DNA of 64,000 nucleotides from Flavobacterium sp. Root186 (GCF_001428525.1 NZ_LMHW01000001.1:372705-436704), one strand, 5' to 3'; shown: positions 8,634 to 19,581, numbered from the stretch's first letter. The notes: generated by a model not told the origin, from the sequence alone. Made by a program: numbers and translations.

Positions 8634-10235
8634 TTAGTAACCAGGGTTTTGAGTGATTAATCCGCCGCTTAAGTCAATTTCTAACTGTGGAATTGGCCAC
8701 AATAAGTTTTTAGCCGGATTAAAATTGATTCCTTTGTCTTGTGATTCTCTGGTATTTGTAGTTTCATACGGATCTGTAGAATTCAGGTTGTATTGTACAA
8801 AAGTTCCGTTTGGTCCCATCAAAGATTCGATTACCGGTCTTCCTGTTGTTGGGTCTTTTTCACGACGAATATCAAATAAACGTAATCCTTCAAAAGCTAA
8901 CTCTAAACGACGCTCTTTGTAGATTTGTTTTAAAAGCGTTGGACCGGAAATTCCTGTTTTTGGTGTTAACTGGACACGCGATCTGATGATATTAATATCT
9001 GCCAATGCATCGCCGCCTGTATGGTAATTTGCTTCTGCTCTTGTTAAATACATTTCTGCCAGACGAATCAACGGAATGTTTAATGGTAAGTGTCCGTCTT
9101 TTTTATCTAATGCACGACGCGCCGCAATTGGAATATAATATTTACGGCAGATACGTCCTGATTTATTATCGTTTAAACTGAATTTATGTGTTGGGTTTAA
9201 AGTCTCATCTCCATAAGCAGGTTCTCCCCATTTTGTAATGGTGCTTTTACGACGGATTTCATCATTTTCAGATAAATAAGCGTTTTCTAAATCGCTGGTT
9301 GGCATACACCATCCCCAGCCGTCTAAAACATCCTGAGCATCATTACTTGGGAAATTTTTCTTGTCCTCACCTCTTGCTCCGGCTAAAGTTGGTAAAGCGG
9401 CTCCTAAACTTTTGTCTTGTACAGATGATGACTGTGCTTCTAAAATTGATTCTACTCCGTTATGATTGTTTACATTCCAGATATTTAAGAAGTCAGCTTC
9501 CAATTGAAAAGGCCCTTCTGTAATTACTTTATTTGAATACAATTTGGCATCAGCCCATTTTTCCTGAAATAAGGTTACACGAGCCAATAATGCATACGCA
9601 GCCCATTTGTTAATTCTTCCGTCTCTCTTTACGGGAGCACTTTCTAACCTTGCTGCAGCTTCTTTAAGATCAGCTTCAATTTGAGCGTAAACATCTGCTG
9701 CAGAACTACGTTGTAAAGTTAAATCGCCTGTTCCTAACGATTTTGTGTACAAAGGAACTCCGCCAAAAAGGTTTACCAATTCGTAGTAGCAATACGCACG
9801 AACGAATAGTGATTCTCCCATATATTGATTTCTCTGTGCGTCTGAAATTGGCGAGTTTGCCATTTTCTCTAAACCAATATTAGCTGACTGAATGGTGTAA
9901 TAATGAGCGGTATAAATACTGTTCATATCTCCCATATTATCTGGTGTAATAATGTATTGGGAACAAGGTCTGTGCGCACCGCTGTCCTGTCCTGTGTTTC
10001 CCATCCAGGCATCATCAGTAGACATTTCGTTGGTAACTCTTGGTGCAGTTAATGTCCACCAGTCTTTTGCTAATAACAAACGCTGTGTTAATTCATTAGC
10101 ATAATTTTCGCATTCCTGCGCAGTTTGAAAATAGTTTTCTAAAGTCTGCGTTCCTCTTTCTTCTTTTTCGATAAAATCGTCACAAGAAACTGTAAATGCA
10201 GCTAAAGCTATTATGGATACTAGTATTTTTTTCAT
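8634..10235 (-). CDS. SusD/RagB family glycan-binding lipoprotein (PUL1)
   Basis: A 533-residue SusD-like protein. The lipobox is VSCDD, with acidic residues straight after the cysteine and a nearby KEE, fitting surface export. The N-terminal RagB/SusD TPR-like half is visible (LENYF..., FVRAYCYYELVNLFGGVPLYTKS), and the C-terminal half has the usual RLAEMYLTRAEA, ERRLELAFEGLRLFDIRR and NPGY ending. It binds the glycan at the cell surface and acts as the lid of the SusC pore encoded immediately upstream (12-base gap). The NPGY end and the length of about 530 are typical. Confidence 0.96.
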   Translation of the reverse strand: MKKILVSIIALAAFTVSCDDFIEKEERGTQTLENYFQTAQECENYANELTQRLLLAKDWWTLTAPRVTNEMSTDDAWMGNTGQDSGAHRPCSQYIITPDNMGDMNSIYTAHYYTIQSANIGLEKMANSPISDAQRNQYMGESLFVRAYCYYELVNLFGGVPLYTKSLGTGDLTLQRSSAADVYAQIEADLKEAAARLESAPVKRDGRINKWAAYALLARVTLFQEKWADAKLYSNKVITEGPFQLEADFLNIWNVNNHNGVESILEAQSSSVQDKSLGAALPTLAGARGEDKKNFPSNDAQDVLDGWGWCMPTSDLENAYLSENDEIRRKSTITKWGEPAYGDETLNPTHKFSLNDNKSGRICRKYYIPIAARRALDKKDGHLPLNIPLIRLAEMYLTRAEANYHTGGDALADINIIRSRVQLTPKTGISGPTLLKQIYKERRLELAFEGLRLFDIRREKDPTTGRPVIESLMGPNGTFVQYNLNSTDPYETTNTRESQDKGINFNPAKNLLWPIPQLEIDLSGGLITQNPGY

Positions 10236-10247
10236 GATCGTTTTTTA

Positions 10248-13200
10248 TTAAAATGCAACATTAAGACCCATCAGGATTGTTGGCTGTACGGGATAATTCC
10301 ATCCGCCAAAACCTGATCCTTTTACTCTGTCTCCTGTATCAGGATTTCCGCCGGCTACTTCAGGATCAACTCCTGTGTAGTTTGTCCATGTCCATAAATT
10401 TTGTCCAGATAATGAAATTCTAAGTTTATCTAAACCAAATTTGTTGTAGAATGAATAACCTAACTGTAGGTTTTTCATGCGTACGAAAGAACCATCTTCA
10501 ACATACAGAGAGGAGAATTTTGTATAGTTCTCATTATTGTCGTCTTTTGATAAACGCGGAATATAGTTTGAAGTTCCTTCTCCATGCCAAGCCATTTGAT
10601 CTAATCCGTTTACTTTGTTTGTTAAACTTGCTCCGTTGTATAAATCTGAAATGTTTTGGTTTACGATGTCATTTCCAATGCTTGAATAGAAATTAGCTAT
10701 TAAATCAAAGTTCTTATATCCAAAACTCAAATTCAAACCTACATTGTAATCTGCCCAAGGAGAACCAATTTTTGTTCTGTCTTTGTCGTCCAGTTTTCCG
10801 TCGCCGTTCACATCTTTAAAACGAATATCTCCTAATTGCGCATACGGCTGTAATTTTGTTCCGTGTTCGTCTGTATGAGAATTTAATTCAGTCTGGTTTT
10901 GGAATAAGCCATCAGCAACATATCCGTAGAAATACCCAGGTTCTTCCCCTTTTACAGTTAAGGTTCTGTTGCTTGCGCCGTATAATTTTTCCCCTTCAGA
11001 TGACAGAGAAAGCATTTCGACATTTACGGTTGTAAAAGTTAAATCTACACCATAAGAGAAATCGCCTTTTTTATCTTTATAAGAAATCAATAAATCGATA
11101 CCGCTTGACTGCATGGAACCGACGTTTGTCCACATGGTAGAAAATCCTGGAAATCCACTGTATGTTGGAAATTGTTTCAGGAATAACATATCGTGCGTTT
11201 TCTTTTGGTAATATTCTAATGATCCTGAAAGTTTGTTTTTCCATAATCCAAAGTCAATTCCAAAACTTACATCTTCTACGGTTTCCCATTTAATATCTTT
11301 ATTAGCCATTGATGAAGGATAAGAAGTATCGACAACCTGTCCGTCAATTACATAAAATCCCTGTCCAATGTTTGACTGATAAACAGCACTTGGTAAATTT
11401 TGATTTCCTACTTTACCCCATCCTGCTCTAAATCTTAAATCGCTTAAAACGTCTTTTGTAGATTCCATAAATCCTTCATTTAAAATTCTCCATGAAACAG
11501 AAGCTGACGGGAAATTTGCCCATTTGTTATTGGTCATGAATTTTGAAGAACCATCTCGTCTAAATGTTCCTGTAAAATAATATTTTCCATCGTAGTTATA
11601 CGAAAAACGAGAAATATAAGACATTAAAGAACTTGACCAGCTGTTTCCGCCGCTGTTACGGTTTTTAGTTGCTGCATTTAATTCTCTCATCGAGTCTGAG
11701 TTATTTGGCACGCCTTCTCCGTAACCCCAAACATCATTTCCGTTATATTCTTCCATTGTATTACCAATCATTAAAGAAGCGTTGTGTTTTTCTGCAAATG
11801 TTTTGGAGTATGTTGCAGTATTCTGCCACGTCCAGTCTACATTGTTTGTTGCTCTTCTTTCGATGGTATTTATTTCCGCTTTTTCGTGTGCGGCGTCGAT
11901 TACGAAATCCGGAGTAAATTTGCTCCAAATTTTATCTCCAACCTCAACAGAAGCCTGCGTACGAATTACTAACCCTTTTATGGGTTCGTATTGTAAATAT
12001 CCGTTTGTATTTAAGTTGTACTGATCTGTATAATCATCGTAACGGTTTACGGCCGCAACCGGATTCCATATATACGATGGAGAACGTGCATAAATACTGT
12101 ATTCATTTTCTAATCCTGTTAACTGATCTGCAGGTTTGTAAATTGGTGTAATTGGATCAATTTTATCAAAATCTGACCAGTTTCCCGGAGATCCCCAAGT
12201 TTCGTAACGAGGGTTTAAAGTGATTCCGGCTGAGAATTTATCAGAGAATTTAAAATCATTTGCAATTCTCATCGTCACTCTTTCCCATCCGCCTATTCCG
12301 TACATAGACTCTGAGTTGTAATAGTTCAGGCTTACTGCAAAAGTATGTTTGTCTGAACCACCGCTTACTCCAAAAGAGGCATTTGTTACAGGAGTTCCGG
12401 TTTTAATTCCGGCTCTCCACCAGTCTGTTGTTTTTCCTTTGTATTGAGAAGGATTTGGCAGATAATCTGAATAGCCTGAATTATTGTATGCTGTATTCAT
12501 TATTGCTGCATATCCTTCGGCGTCAGCCATATCATATGGATTCTTCATAATCTGCATACCAGAACTCAAATCAAAATTGAATCTTGTTTTACCTGCTTTT
12601 CCTTTTTTTGTAGTAATCAGAATAACTCCGTTAGACGCACGAGAACCGTAAATGGCACTTGCAGAAGCATCTTTTAAAACTTCCATCGATTCAATTTCAT
12701 TACTGCTTAAGAAATTGATGCTGGTTCCCATTGGGATTCCGTCTACCACATAAAGCGGATCTGTACTTAAGTTTACTGTAGAAATTCCTCGAATTAAAAC
12801 TCTTGGCTGTGCGCCCGGTCCGCCCTGTCCTGTAACCTGAACTCCGGAAACTTTTCCTTGTAATGATTCTGTAACGTTACCTACCGTCATGGTTTGTAAT
12901 TCTTTTCCTTTTATAGAAGAAATAGAACTTGTTACGGTGCTCTTTTTTACAGCAGCATAACCTACAACTACAATTTCGTCTAATGCCTGACTTGATTCCT
13001 GAAGAATGATATTGATCTCCGTTTTATCGCCAACAGCTACTAACTGAGTTGTAAAACCTACAAATGAAAACTCAATTTGCGCATTTTTGTTTGGGACATT
13101 GATAGTATAGTTTCCGTCAAAATCAGTTGCTGCAGATGTCGAAGCTCCTTTTACATTTACGTTAACTCCCGGAATTGGTACATTTGCTTTGTCCTTAACA

Positions 13201-13280
13201 GTTCCTTTTATTTTTATTTGTCCAAATGATACAGCAGTACACAAAAGGGCAATAAAAAACCATATATATTTAAATTTCAT
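10248..13280 (-). CDS. SusC/RagA TonB-dependent outer-membrane transporter (PUL1)
   Basis: A 1010-residue SusC-like importer. Order: signal peptide (1-20), carboxypeptidase-D-like beta-sandwich (about 24-105, IKIKGTVKDK...), TonB-box/plug region (DEIVVVGYA, GNVTESLQGKVSGVQ, PLYVVDGIP, ASAIYGSRASNGVILITTK) and a 22-strand barrel ending in a terminal aromatic (GLNVAF). It imports oligosaccharides made by the surface GH30 and captured by SusD. It is the first of the SusCD pair after the putative glycan-binding lipoprotein gene. Confidence 0.97.
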   Translation of the reverse strand: MKFKYIWFFIALLCTAVSFGQIKIKGTVKDKANVPIPGVNVNVKGASTSAATDFDGNYTINVPNKNAQIEFSFVGFTTQLVAVGDKTEINIILQESSQALDEIVVVGYAAVKKSTVTSSISSIKGKELQTMTVGNVTESLQGKVSGVQVTGQGGPGAQPRVLIRGISTVNLSTDPLYVVDGIPMGTSINFLSSNEIESMEVLKDASASAIYGSRASNGVILITTKKGKAGKTRFNFDLSSGMQIMKNPYDMADAEGYAAIMNTAYNNSGYSDYLPNPSQYKGKTTDWWRAGIKTGTPVTNASFGVSGGSDKHTFAVSLNYYNSESMYGIGGWERVTMRIANDFKFSDKFSAGITLNPRYETWGSPGNWSDFDKIDPITPIYKPADQLTGLENEYSIYARSPSYIWNPVAAVNRYDDYTDQYNLNTNGYLQYEPIKGLVIRTQASVEVGDKIWSKFTPDFVIDAAHEKAEINTIERRATNNVDWTWQNTATYSKTFAEKHNASLMIGNTMEEYNGNDVWGYGEGVPNNSDSMRELNAATKNRNSGGNSWSSSLMSYISRFSYNYDGKYYFTGTFRRDGSSKFMTNNKWANFPSASVSWRILNEGFMESTKDVLSDLRFRAGWGKVGNQNLPSAVYQSNIGQGFYVIDGQVVDTSYPSSMANKDIKWETVEDVSFGIDFGLWKNKLSGSLEYYQKKTHDMLFLKQFPTYSGFPGFSTMWTNVGSMQSSGIDLLISYKDKKGDFSYGVDLTFTTVNVEMLSLSSEGEKLYGASNRTLTVKGEEPGYFYGYVADGLFQNQTELNSHTDEHGTKLQPYAQLGDIRFKDVNGDGKLDDKDRTKIGSPWADYNVGLNLSFGYKNFDLIANFYSSIGNDIVNQNISDLYNGASLTNKVNGLDQMAWHGEGTSNYIPRLSKDDNNENYTKFSSLYVEDGSFVRMKNLQLGYSFYNKFGLDKLRISLSGQNLWTWTNYTGVDPEVAGGNPDTGDRVKGSGFGGWNYPVQPTILMGLNVAF

Positions 13281-13325
13281 ATTTAGATGTTTTATTTATT
13301 AATGTTATAAAAGTCTATTAACAAA

Positions 13326-14723
13326 TTATTTCTTTGTTATAAAAACTCTCTCTAACTCTGTATCAAGAACTACTTTGTAAACTCCGGCCGCTGCTGGGTA
13401 TTTAGCATTTCCGTTTTCTCCCGGTGACATGGTACAAATACCATTTTTAATTAACCTCCATGAAGGACTCCACCATTGACCTGTAAAGGTTGCTTCCATA
13501 GTTCCGGTTAAGGTATATTCTCCCACTAATTGATAAGGGTTATTTGGATTATTTGACAAATGCAGTCCTGTTTGAACCCAAGCAGTCCATGTATCCCAAT
13601 CTGCACCCTGAATTCCGCCGCCGCAAACACTCACAAATGGTTTTCTTAAAGCTTCATCATCATGCCATAATCCGTTGGCGATATCTGCCCAGACTTTACT
13701 TGAAGGAGTATATTTTGTAGCTGTATATTTTAAAGTATTTGGATTTATTTTTATAATATAATATCCTTTTGTTGGCAGAATAACTGCTGTTGAAGCAACA
13801 TCGTCTACTAATTCTCCAGAAGGATTTAAACCAAAACAATGTGGGGCAAAACCTGATTCCTGACCTAAGAAGTAAATTTCTTTGTTATCTGTATCTGCAT
13901 AATATTTGAATTCAAAATCCTGTCCGCTTTTTTCGTGGAAATACATCGGAACTCCAACTGCATCAGTGGTTAGGTTTGTACCTTTTGGCTGGTCGCATAA
14001 ATAAATTGCCGGATACTCGTTTGTAGCCACAATATTTACGCTTAACGTTCCCGTATTCGGAATCGCAAATTTGTCTTTTGCTGTAATTGTCAATACATAA
14101 TCTGCAGCAGTTACCGGCAGTGTATAGGTTTTATTGAAAGTGTATGATTGAGGAGAACCTGTTAACGTAACAGTTTCATCAATACCAAGTGCTTCACATT
14201 TCACCTGAACATAATCAATTCCAGAATCGTCATTTACGACAAAATTTACCGGCATTTCGTTACTTGTAGATAACAAGATAACGGCACCTTCTTTTGGTGT
14301 AACCATTGTTATGGAAGGAGCTGCAAATTCACCGTCTAAACGCAGATTCGCTTCTTCGTTTACAACATTTCCGGAAACGTCTGTAATAATTAATTTTATT
14401 TTGAATGCTTCAGAAGTTCCTCTGTTTGCCGGAACTTCGAAAAAATAGCTTAAATCGTATGATTTTAAAAGAGGATCTGCTGCAAATGAGATTACTTTAT
14501 CAAGAGATAACTCAGGAATTTGAATCTCTACGCTTTTTAATCCTAAATCATCAGCCAGAGCGGCTTTGATTTCAAATTTTCTGTTTGGTGCACCATAAAT
14601 TTCTTTTGTTGATACAACTACCGTAGGATCATCAGAACTTGGAAATTCTGATTCGTTATTTTGGCATCCGGTAAAAATGATGGCAAAAAGGGTAAGAAAA
14701 AATAAAAATACATTTTTTTTCAT
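13326..14723 (-). CDS. Putative surface glycan-binding lipoprotein (SusE/F-like position)
   Basis: A 465-residue lipoprotein (lipobox FTGC, then QNNESE acidic stretch) of no firmly recognised enzyme family. Residues about 30-230 look like two tandem Ig/cadherin-like beta domains (KFEIKAALADDLGLKSVEIQ..., MPVNFVVNDDSGIDYVQVK...). The rest (about 240-465) is rich in aromatics, with WADIANGLWHDD and WWSPSWR, and repeats a motif describing substrate-like binding as in SusE/SusF outer-membrane proteins. It precedes susC by 45 bases and is the first gene of the PUL1 structural operon. Surface glycan binding is inferred from position, lipidation and aromatic content. No catalytic motif was found. 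Confidence 0.6.
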   Translation of the reverse strand: MKKNVFLFFLTLFAIIFTGCQNNESEFPSSDDPTVVVSTKEIYGAPNRKFEIKAALADDLGLKSVEIQIPELSLDKVISFAADPLLKSYDLSYFFEVPANRGTSEAFKIKLIITDVSGNVVNEEANLRLDGEFAAPSITMVTPKEGAVILLSTSNEMPVNFVVNDDSGIDYVQVKCEALGIDETVTLTGSPQSYTFNKTYTLPVTAADYVLTITAKDKFAIPNTGTLSVNIVATNEYPAIYLCDQPKGTNLTTDAVGVPMYFHEKSGQDFEFKYYADTDNKEIYFLGQESGFAPHCFGLNPSGELVDDVASTAVILPTKGYYIIKINPNTLKYTATKYTPSSKVWADIANGLWHDDEALRKPFVSVCGGGIQGADWDTWTAWVQTGLHLSNNPNNPYQLVGEYTLTGTMEATFTGQWWSPSWRLIKNGICTMSPGENGNAKYPAAAGVYKVVLDTELERVFITKK

Positions 14724-15357
14724 TTCTTAATTTTTAAAGTTAGGTTTAGTTAGTTTGTCTTTTTCTAAAAACGTAAGTTGGTTTAAACTTGTAGGTCATT
14801 TTTAAGTTTGGTTTATCTGTTATGAGGCAAAAACAGACTGCAAATGATTATCTGGTTATTTTCATATTGGTGAGTTTGGTTAAATGTTAGTATATTTTTT
14901 TCCTTTTTTTCTTTCTTCTTTTAAGTCTTGCTGTTTGTTATTTTACCCGCAGTTTTTAAGAGCTGCGGGTATGATAAGTTATATTGTAAAACCAACTCTT
15001 ACTTAATGTTTAAAGAAGGCTCAATTCTTTAAACTGATAAAAACTTATCGAAACAAACACTTATTATTTTAGCATAGTAATGTGACTAACTTCATTACTA
15101 TTACTGCAAAGAAATGTTTAATTCAAACTCTCCAGCAGGGGTAAAATGGAAAAAAAAGGAGGTCAAAATCGCAATTAACCATTATTTTTAGCTAAAAATT
15201 ACGAACTATAAAAAAATACACACATATTTTTAAACATTACACAATTATCATTTTCAATCACTTTTATCACTTAAACGTTTAAATTTATACAATGAAAAGA
15301 CTGTATCTATTACAAAAGAGTAAAGACAACGGATAGGAACAGGCATTTTTAGCTTAA
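14724..15357. promoter_or_regulatory. 634-bp leader/control region upstream of PUL1 operon
   Basis: No plausible gene on either strand. The stretch lies between the hybrid-sensor gene and the first PUL1 structural gene, so it should hold the promoter and sensor-binding site on the minus strand. I could not find a good TAnnTTTG match. A stem-loop ACCCGCAG/CTGCGGGT (14945-14970, 8-bp stem, 10-base loop) lies about 220 bases before the start codon and could be a leader element or the end of the upstream transcript. Confidence 0.5.
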
Positions 15358-18300
15358 TTATTTGATAATATTGAGATCTGAGTTAAAGGAACTCTTGTAT
15401 TTTTTAATGTATTCTGATGGCGTCATTCCAAAGAGTTTTACAAACTGCTGTCTGAAATATTTTGGGTCTTCAAAGCCAACTTCAGCACTTGCCTGTGTAA
15501 TATTCATATCTTCGGTGAGCATTAACATGGCCGCTCTTCGAATACGAACAGAACGTATAAAAGCATTTAAAGTCTGCCCCGAAATGATTTTAATTTTGGT
15601 GTAAAGCGTTCTGTGGCTCATTCCCATTTCGAGCGCAAAGTTTTTAATAGTAAAATCTCTTTTATGAATATTGGCTTCTACAATATCAATACATTTTTTT
15701 AGCATTTCCTGATATTCTACCGGAACTTTCTGGGTATTTTCTTTAAGTGTAATACTGTCTAAGAAATAAGTTCGCAGGTTACTTCTATTTCGAAGTAAAG
15801 ATTCTACACGCGCTTTGAGTATATCATCATCAAATGGTTTTGTGATATAATCATCGGCACCATCATTTATTCCCTGTAAATGAGTTTCAGGATTTTTTGA
15901 TGCCGTCAGCAGAATTACGGGAATATGAGACAAGTCATTGCTTTCTTTTATTTTTCGGCACAATTCCAAACCATCCATTTCTTCCATTGTAATATCGCTG
16001 ATTACCAGATCCGGCATGTGTTTTTTGGTTAATTTTAAACCTTCTTCTCCATTTTCAGCGCTGTAAACGACATAGTTTTCCGAGAATAATTTTATCAGAT
16101 ACCCTCTGATTTCAGCATTATCATCAATAATTAAAACCGTTCGTTTTTCGGTAAGCATGATTTTTTGGAAATCACTTTCTGAAACTATACTATTTGAAGC
16201 TGTATTGTTTTCTTCGGCATCGTCAATTATTAATTCATCAAACAACTGGCTTCTTTGTGGGGCGTCATTTGTAATTTCGACATTTTCAAAATGGCTGTTT
16301 CCTTTCAGGAAGGTTAGTTTAAAAATACTTCCTTTTCCAATTTCACTTTCACAGCTTACTTTACCTTTGTGTTTGTCTACAAAATATTTGACAATAAAAA
16401 GTCCGATTCCGAAACCGGTTCCTATTGAAACTTTTGAATTGATTTGTTTGAATTTTTCAAAAATTACCTCAATATCTTTTTTCTCGATTCCGTCACCATT
16501 ATCAGCAATTTCAAGAAAAACCTCCTCATCACTTTCTGTTACTATAAGATTAATTTCTCCGCCAATTGGTGTGTACTTAAAAGCATTTGACATTAAGTTG
16601 AATAACGAAATCTCAATTTTTTCATAATCGCCAATAATTATAATTTCATGATCGGGAATCGTGAAATTATAATCGATGTTTTTATCTTTTGCCTGATTTA
16701 CAAAACATTGATACACTTCATTACAAAGGTTATTTACGTTTATTGGTGATAAACGCAATGAATCGGCATCATTTTCTGCTTTTCTAAAAAGTAAAAGCTG
16801 ATCTACAAGACTTAAAAGTCTTCTGGCATTTCGGTGCGCAATGGCCAAATCGCTTCCCGAAGAACCATTTTGAACATTTTCTTTCTGAACTGCTTTTTTC
16901 AACGGATTTATTATCAGCGAAAGCGGCGTTCTAAATTCATGCGAAATATAAGTAAACATCGAAGATTGTTTTTCGGCAATTTCCTTTTCTTTCTTGCTTT
17001 CCAGTTCGGCAATTTTTACTTTATATTTTAATTTTTCTTTGTTTTTATGGTAATCCAGATAAACGAAAAGAAGACCTGCAATACTCAAAATATACAATAA
17101 ATAAGCCCACCAGGTTCTGTACCAAGGCGGCAGAACTTGTATGGAGACAAGGCTGACTTCTTTGTTCCAACCTCCTTTAAAATTGGTTGTTTTTACTTTA
17201 AAAATATATTTTCCTTCGGGAAGTCTGGAGTAATTTGCTTTTCGGGCCTGACCCACATAATTCCATTGTTCGTCCCAGTTCTCTAAAAAATAAGCATAAT
17301 TTATTTTGTCGGCATTATTATAATCCAGGGCAACAAATTCTAATGACAAAGTGGTTTGATCGTAGGCCAGTTCAACTTCTTTTACTTTTTCAGAATCGGT
17401 TGTAATGGCTGCTTTGCTTTCTTCTATTGGCTGATTGTTTACATAAAAATCAGTAAGTAAAACATTGTTCTTTTGATTGAATCCTTTTATGGCTTCGGGA
17501 AAAAAGATATTAAAACCATTTATTCCGCCAAAAAGAAATTCTCCTGTCGATAATTGAAGTCCGGCATTAAAACTAAATTGATTGCTTTGAAGTCCGTCGT
17601 TTACAGAGAAATTGCGAAAGGTTTTTCTTTTTTTATCAAATCTGCAAATGCCATTATATGTACTCATCCAAAGATTACCTTCTTTATCTTCAAATAATCT
17701 TAAAATGGTGTTGGATGGAAGTCCGTCATCAGATGTAAATCTTTTAAACTTATTTGTTTTTCTGTCAAATAAAAGTAAACCGCCTTCCTGCGTTCCTAAC
17801 CAAAGATTTTTGTCTTTGTCTTCGTGAATGCATCGAACAGGATTTCCAATTGTGGTTTCGGTAATCTTTTTGGTGTTTTTTGCTATGGAAAATAAGGAAG
17901 TATAATTTCCTCCCCAAAGCTTTCCATCGCTTGTTTCTGTAATAGACTGCAGATTAGTAATGTTTTTATCGAAAGGAACAAAATTATTTTGGGTTCGGTC
18001 AAAAAGATACAAAACTCCTTCGTTTGTGGCGCTTGCCCAAATATTATCTTTTGAATCTTTGTAGACAAACCAAATATTTTTCTCTACTTGTTTTGTATAA
18101 GGATTGTAACAAGGGAATTTCGTTACAGTATTGTTTTGCTTATTGATTCTGTATACACCTCCTGCCCAAGTAGAAAGCCAGATATCATTATTGTTATCAC
18201 GGACTATTCCTGTAATAAAACTGCTTGAAAGTGCATTGCTGTAATTTATGTAAGTATTGTTTTTTCGATCCCAGTATTTTAAGCCTGCACCGTCTGTCCC

Positions 18301-19398
18301 AACCCATATATTCTTTTTCTCATCTTCGCAAAAAGACAAAATAAAGTTTTCGGCTGGATCTTTTCCATTGTATCTGATGCTTTTAAAATATTTTGGCGTG
18401 TCGCTCAGCATACTGATTCCGCCGCGAAGAGAACCAAACCATTTATTACCTGATTTATCTTCGTATAAACTCCAAACCGAATTGCTTTTTGCCAGTTGAT
18501 TATTTTTAAGAGAATTATAAGGCACCGCTTTTTTATTGTTTCCAATAACCTGAAAAATTCCACAACCGTCTGTTGTAACCCAGATTTCTCCTTTTTTATC
18601 CGCCAGAATATCAGTAACACTGCATTTGCTTGAGAAATAATTGTCCGAAAGTGTTCCGGTTTTGGTCCCAAATAAAAAAAGTCCTTCGTCTGTTCCAAAC
18701 CAAAGATTTCCATCTAAAGATAATTTCATTGCTTTCACGCCAATCGAAAGCGGAAAAACAACTTGTAATTTTTTTGATTTATAACTGTAATTGCAAAGCC
18801 CAACATTTCGAATATAAACCCAGCTGCCAGATTTGTTCTTATTTTCCTGAATCGCTATGGCATCATAGTTATTTACGTTGATTTGGTTTCCTAAAACTGT
18901 AAGCGGAATTGATTTCCCAACAAATGAACCATTTTCAAAAGTAACTAATCCTAAATTTTGAGAAGCAATTAAAAAAAGTTTATCCGATACAGAACGCATC
19001 TGGTGCACAATATCTTTTAAGATTTTTGTTTTTTTATTTGAAGAAGTATATTCGACCGATTGAAATGTAGCCGAAGTTTTATTGTAAATACAGACGCCAT
19101 TGTTTCCTCCTACCCAAATATTATTTTTAGAATCGCCTTCGATATTGTAAATCGCATTAAACAATAATGATTTTGGGTCGTTGATTCGGTTTCTAAAAAC
19201 TTTGAAATTGTAGCCGTCGTATCGGTTTAGGCCATCATAAGTTCCAAACCACATAAAACCTTCGTTGTCCTGAAATATCGTTGTTACGGAATTATTTGAT
19301 AATCCGTCAGATATATCCAAAAACTTAACAGGATAATCTTGCGAATATCCTGAAAATGAAAAGACTGTTAATAGAAGATATAGAACAAAATGCTTCAA
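15358..19398 (-). CDS. Hybrid two-component system sensor/regulator (HTCS) for PUL1
   Basis: A 1346-residue one-protein signalling system. Order: signal peptide (about 1-19), two seven-bladed periplasmic propellers of repeated WFGTxDGLxRY-type Reg_prop motifs (to about 660), Y_Y_Y Ig-like domain (to about 755), one membrane helix (about 765-785), HisKA with phospho-His in YISHEFRTPLS (about 823), HATPase, receiver domain (VLIIDDN near 1088, phospho-Asp in LVISDITMEE about 1132, Lys in YITKPF), and C-terminal AraC-type helix-turn-helix (about 1260-1340). Such proteins sense an oligosaccharide in the periplasm and activate the adjacent PUL. It is read in the same direction as PUL1 and separated from it by 634 bases. 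Confidence 0.96.
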   Translation of the reverse strand: MKHFVLYLLLTVFSFSGYSQDYPVKFLDISDGLSNNSVTTIFQDNEGFMWFGTYDGLNRYDGYNFKVFRNRINDPKSLLFNAIYNIEGDSKNNIWVGGNNGVCIYNKTSATFQSVEYTSSNKKTKILKDIVHQMRSVSDKLFLIASQNLGLVTFENGSFVGKSIPLTVLGNQINVNNYDAIAIQENKNKSGSWVYIRNVGLCNYSYKSKKLQVVFPLSIGVKAMKLSLDGNLWFGTDEGLFLFGTKTGTLSDNYFSSKCSVTDILADKKGEIWVTTDGCGIFQVIGNNKKAVPYNSLKNNQLAKSNSVWSLYEDKSGNKWFGSLRGGISMLSDTPKYFKSIRYNGKDPAENFILSFCEDEKKNIWVGTDGAGLKYWDRKNNTYINYSNALSSSFITGIVRDNNNDIWLSTWAGGVYRINKQNNTVTKFPCYNPYTKQVEKNIWFVYKDSKDNIWASATNEGVLYLFDRTQNNFVPFDKNITNLQSITETSDGKLWGGNYTSLFSIAKNTKKITETTIGNPVRCIHEDKDKNLWLGTQEGGLLLFDRKTNKFKRFTSDDGLPSNTILRLFEDKEGNLWMSTYNGICRFDKKRKTFRNFSVNDGLQSNQFSFNAGLQLSTGEFLFGGINGFNIFFPEAIKGFNQKNNVLLTDFYVNNQPIEESKAAITTDSEKVKEVELAYDQTTLSLEFVALDYNNADKINYAYFLENWDEQWNYVGQARKANYSRLPEGKYIFKVKTTNFKGGWNKEVSLVSIQVLPPWYRTWWAYLLYILSIAGLLFVYLDYHKNKEKLKYKVKIAELESKKEKEIAEKQSSMFTYISHEFRTPLSLIINPLKKAVQKENVQNGSSGSDLAIAHRNARRLLSLVDQLLLFRKAENDADSLRLSPINVNNLCNEVYQCFVNQAKDKNIDYNFTIPDHEIIIIGDYEKIEISLFNLMSNAFKYTPIGGEINLIVTESDEEVFLEIADNGDGIEKKDIEVIFEKFKQINSKVSIGTGFGIGLFIVKYFVDKHKGKVSCESEIGKGSIFKLTFLKGNSHFENVEITNDAPQRSQLFDELIIDDAEENNTASNSIVSESDFQKIMLTEKRTVLIIDDNAEIRGYLIKLFSENYVVYSAENGEEGLKLTKKHMPDLVISDITMEEMDGLELCRKIKESNDLSHIPVILLTASKNPETHLQGINDGADDYITKPFDDDILKARVESLLRNRSNLRTYFLDSITLKENTQKVPVEYQEMLKKCIDIVEANIHKRDFTIKNFALEMGMSHRTLYTKIKIISGQTLNAFIRSVRIRRAAMLMLTEDMNITQASAEVGFEDPKYFRQQFVKLFGMTPSEYIKKYKSSFNSDLNIIK

Positions 19399-19581
19399 AG
19401 TGTAATTTTTAAAATACTTGTAAAAAGTACAATTATAAGCTAATTTGGCAGTATTTTACAAAAATTACTATATAAAAATTATATTTTGCCTTTTGCTTAT
19501 AGGATTTTTATAGCTGTTCATTCTTTTTAATAAAGTTATACCTATGTTTTTTTTGATGTGACTATCCCTTTTTCTCATTTT

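Noticed and set aside
15145-15165. AAAAAAGGAGGTC as a ribosome-binding site
   Set aside because: No start codon or coding frame follows on the plus strand, and Bacteroidota rarely use strong Shine-Dalgarno sites.
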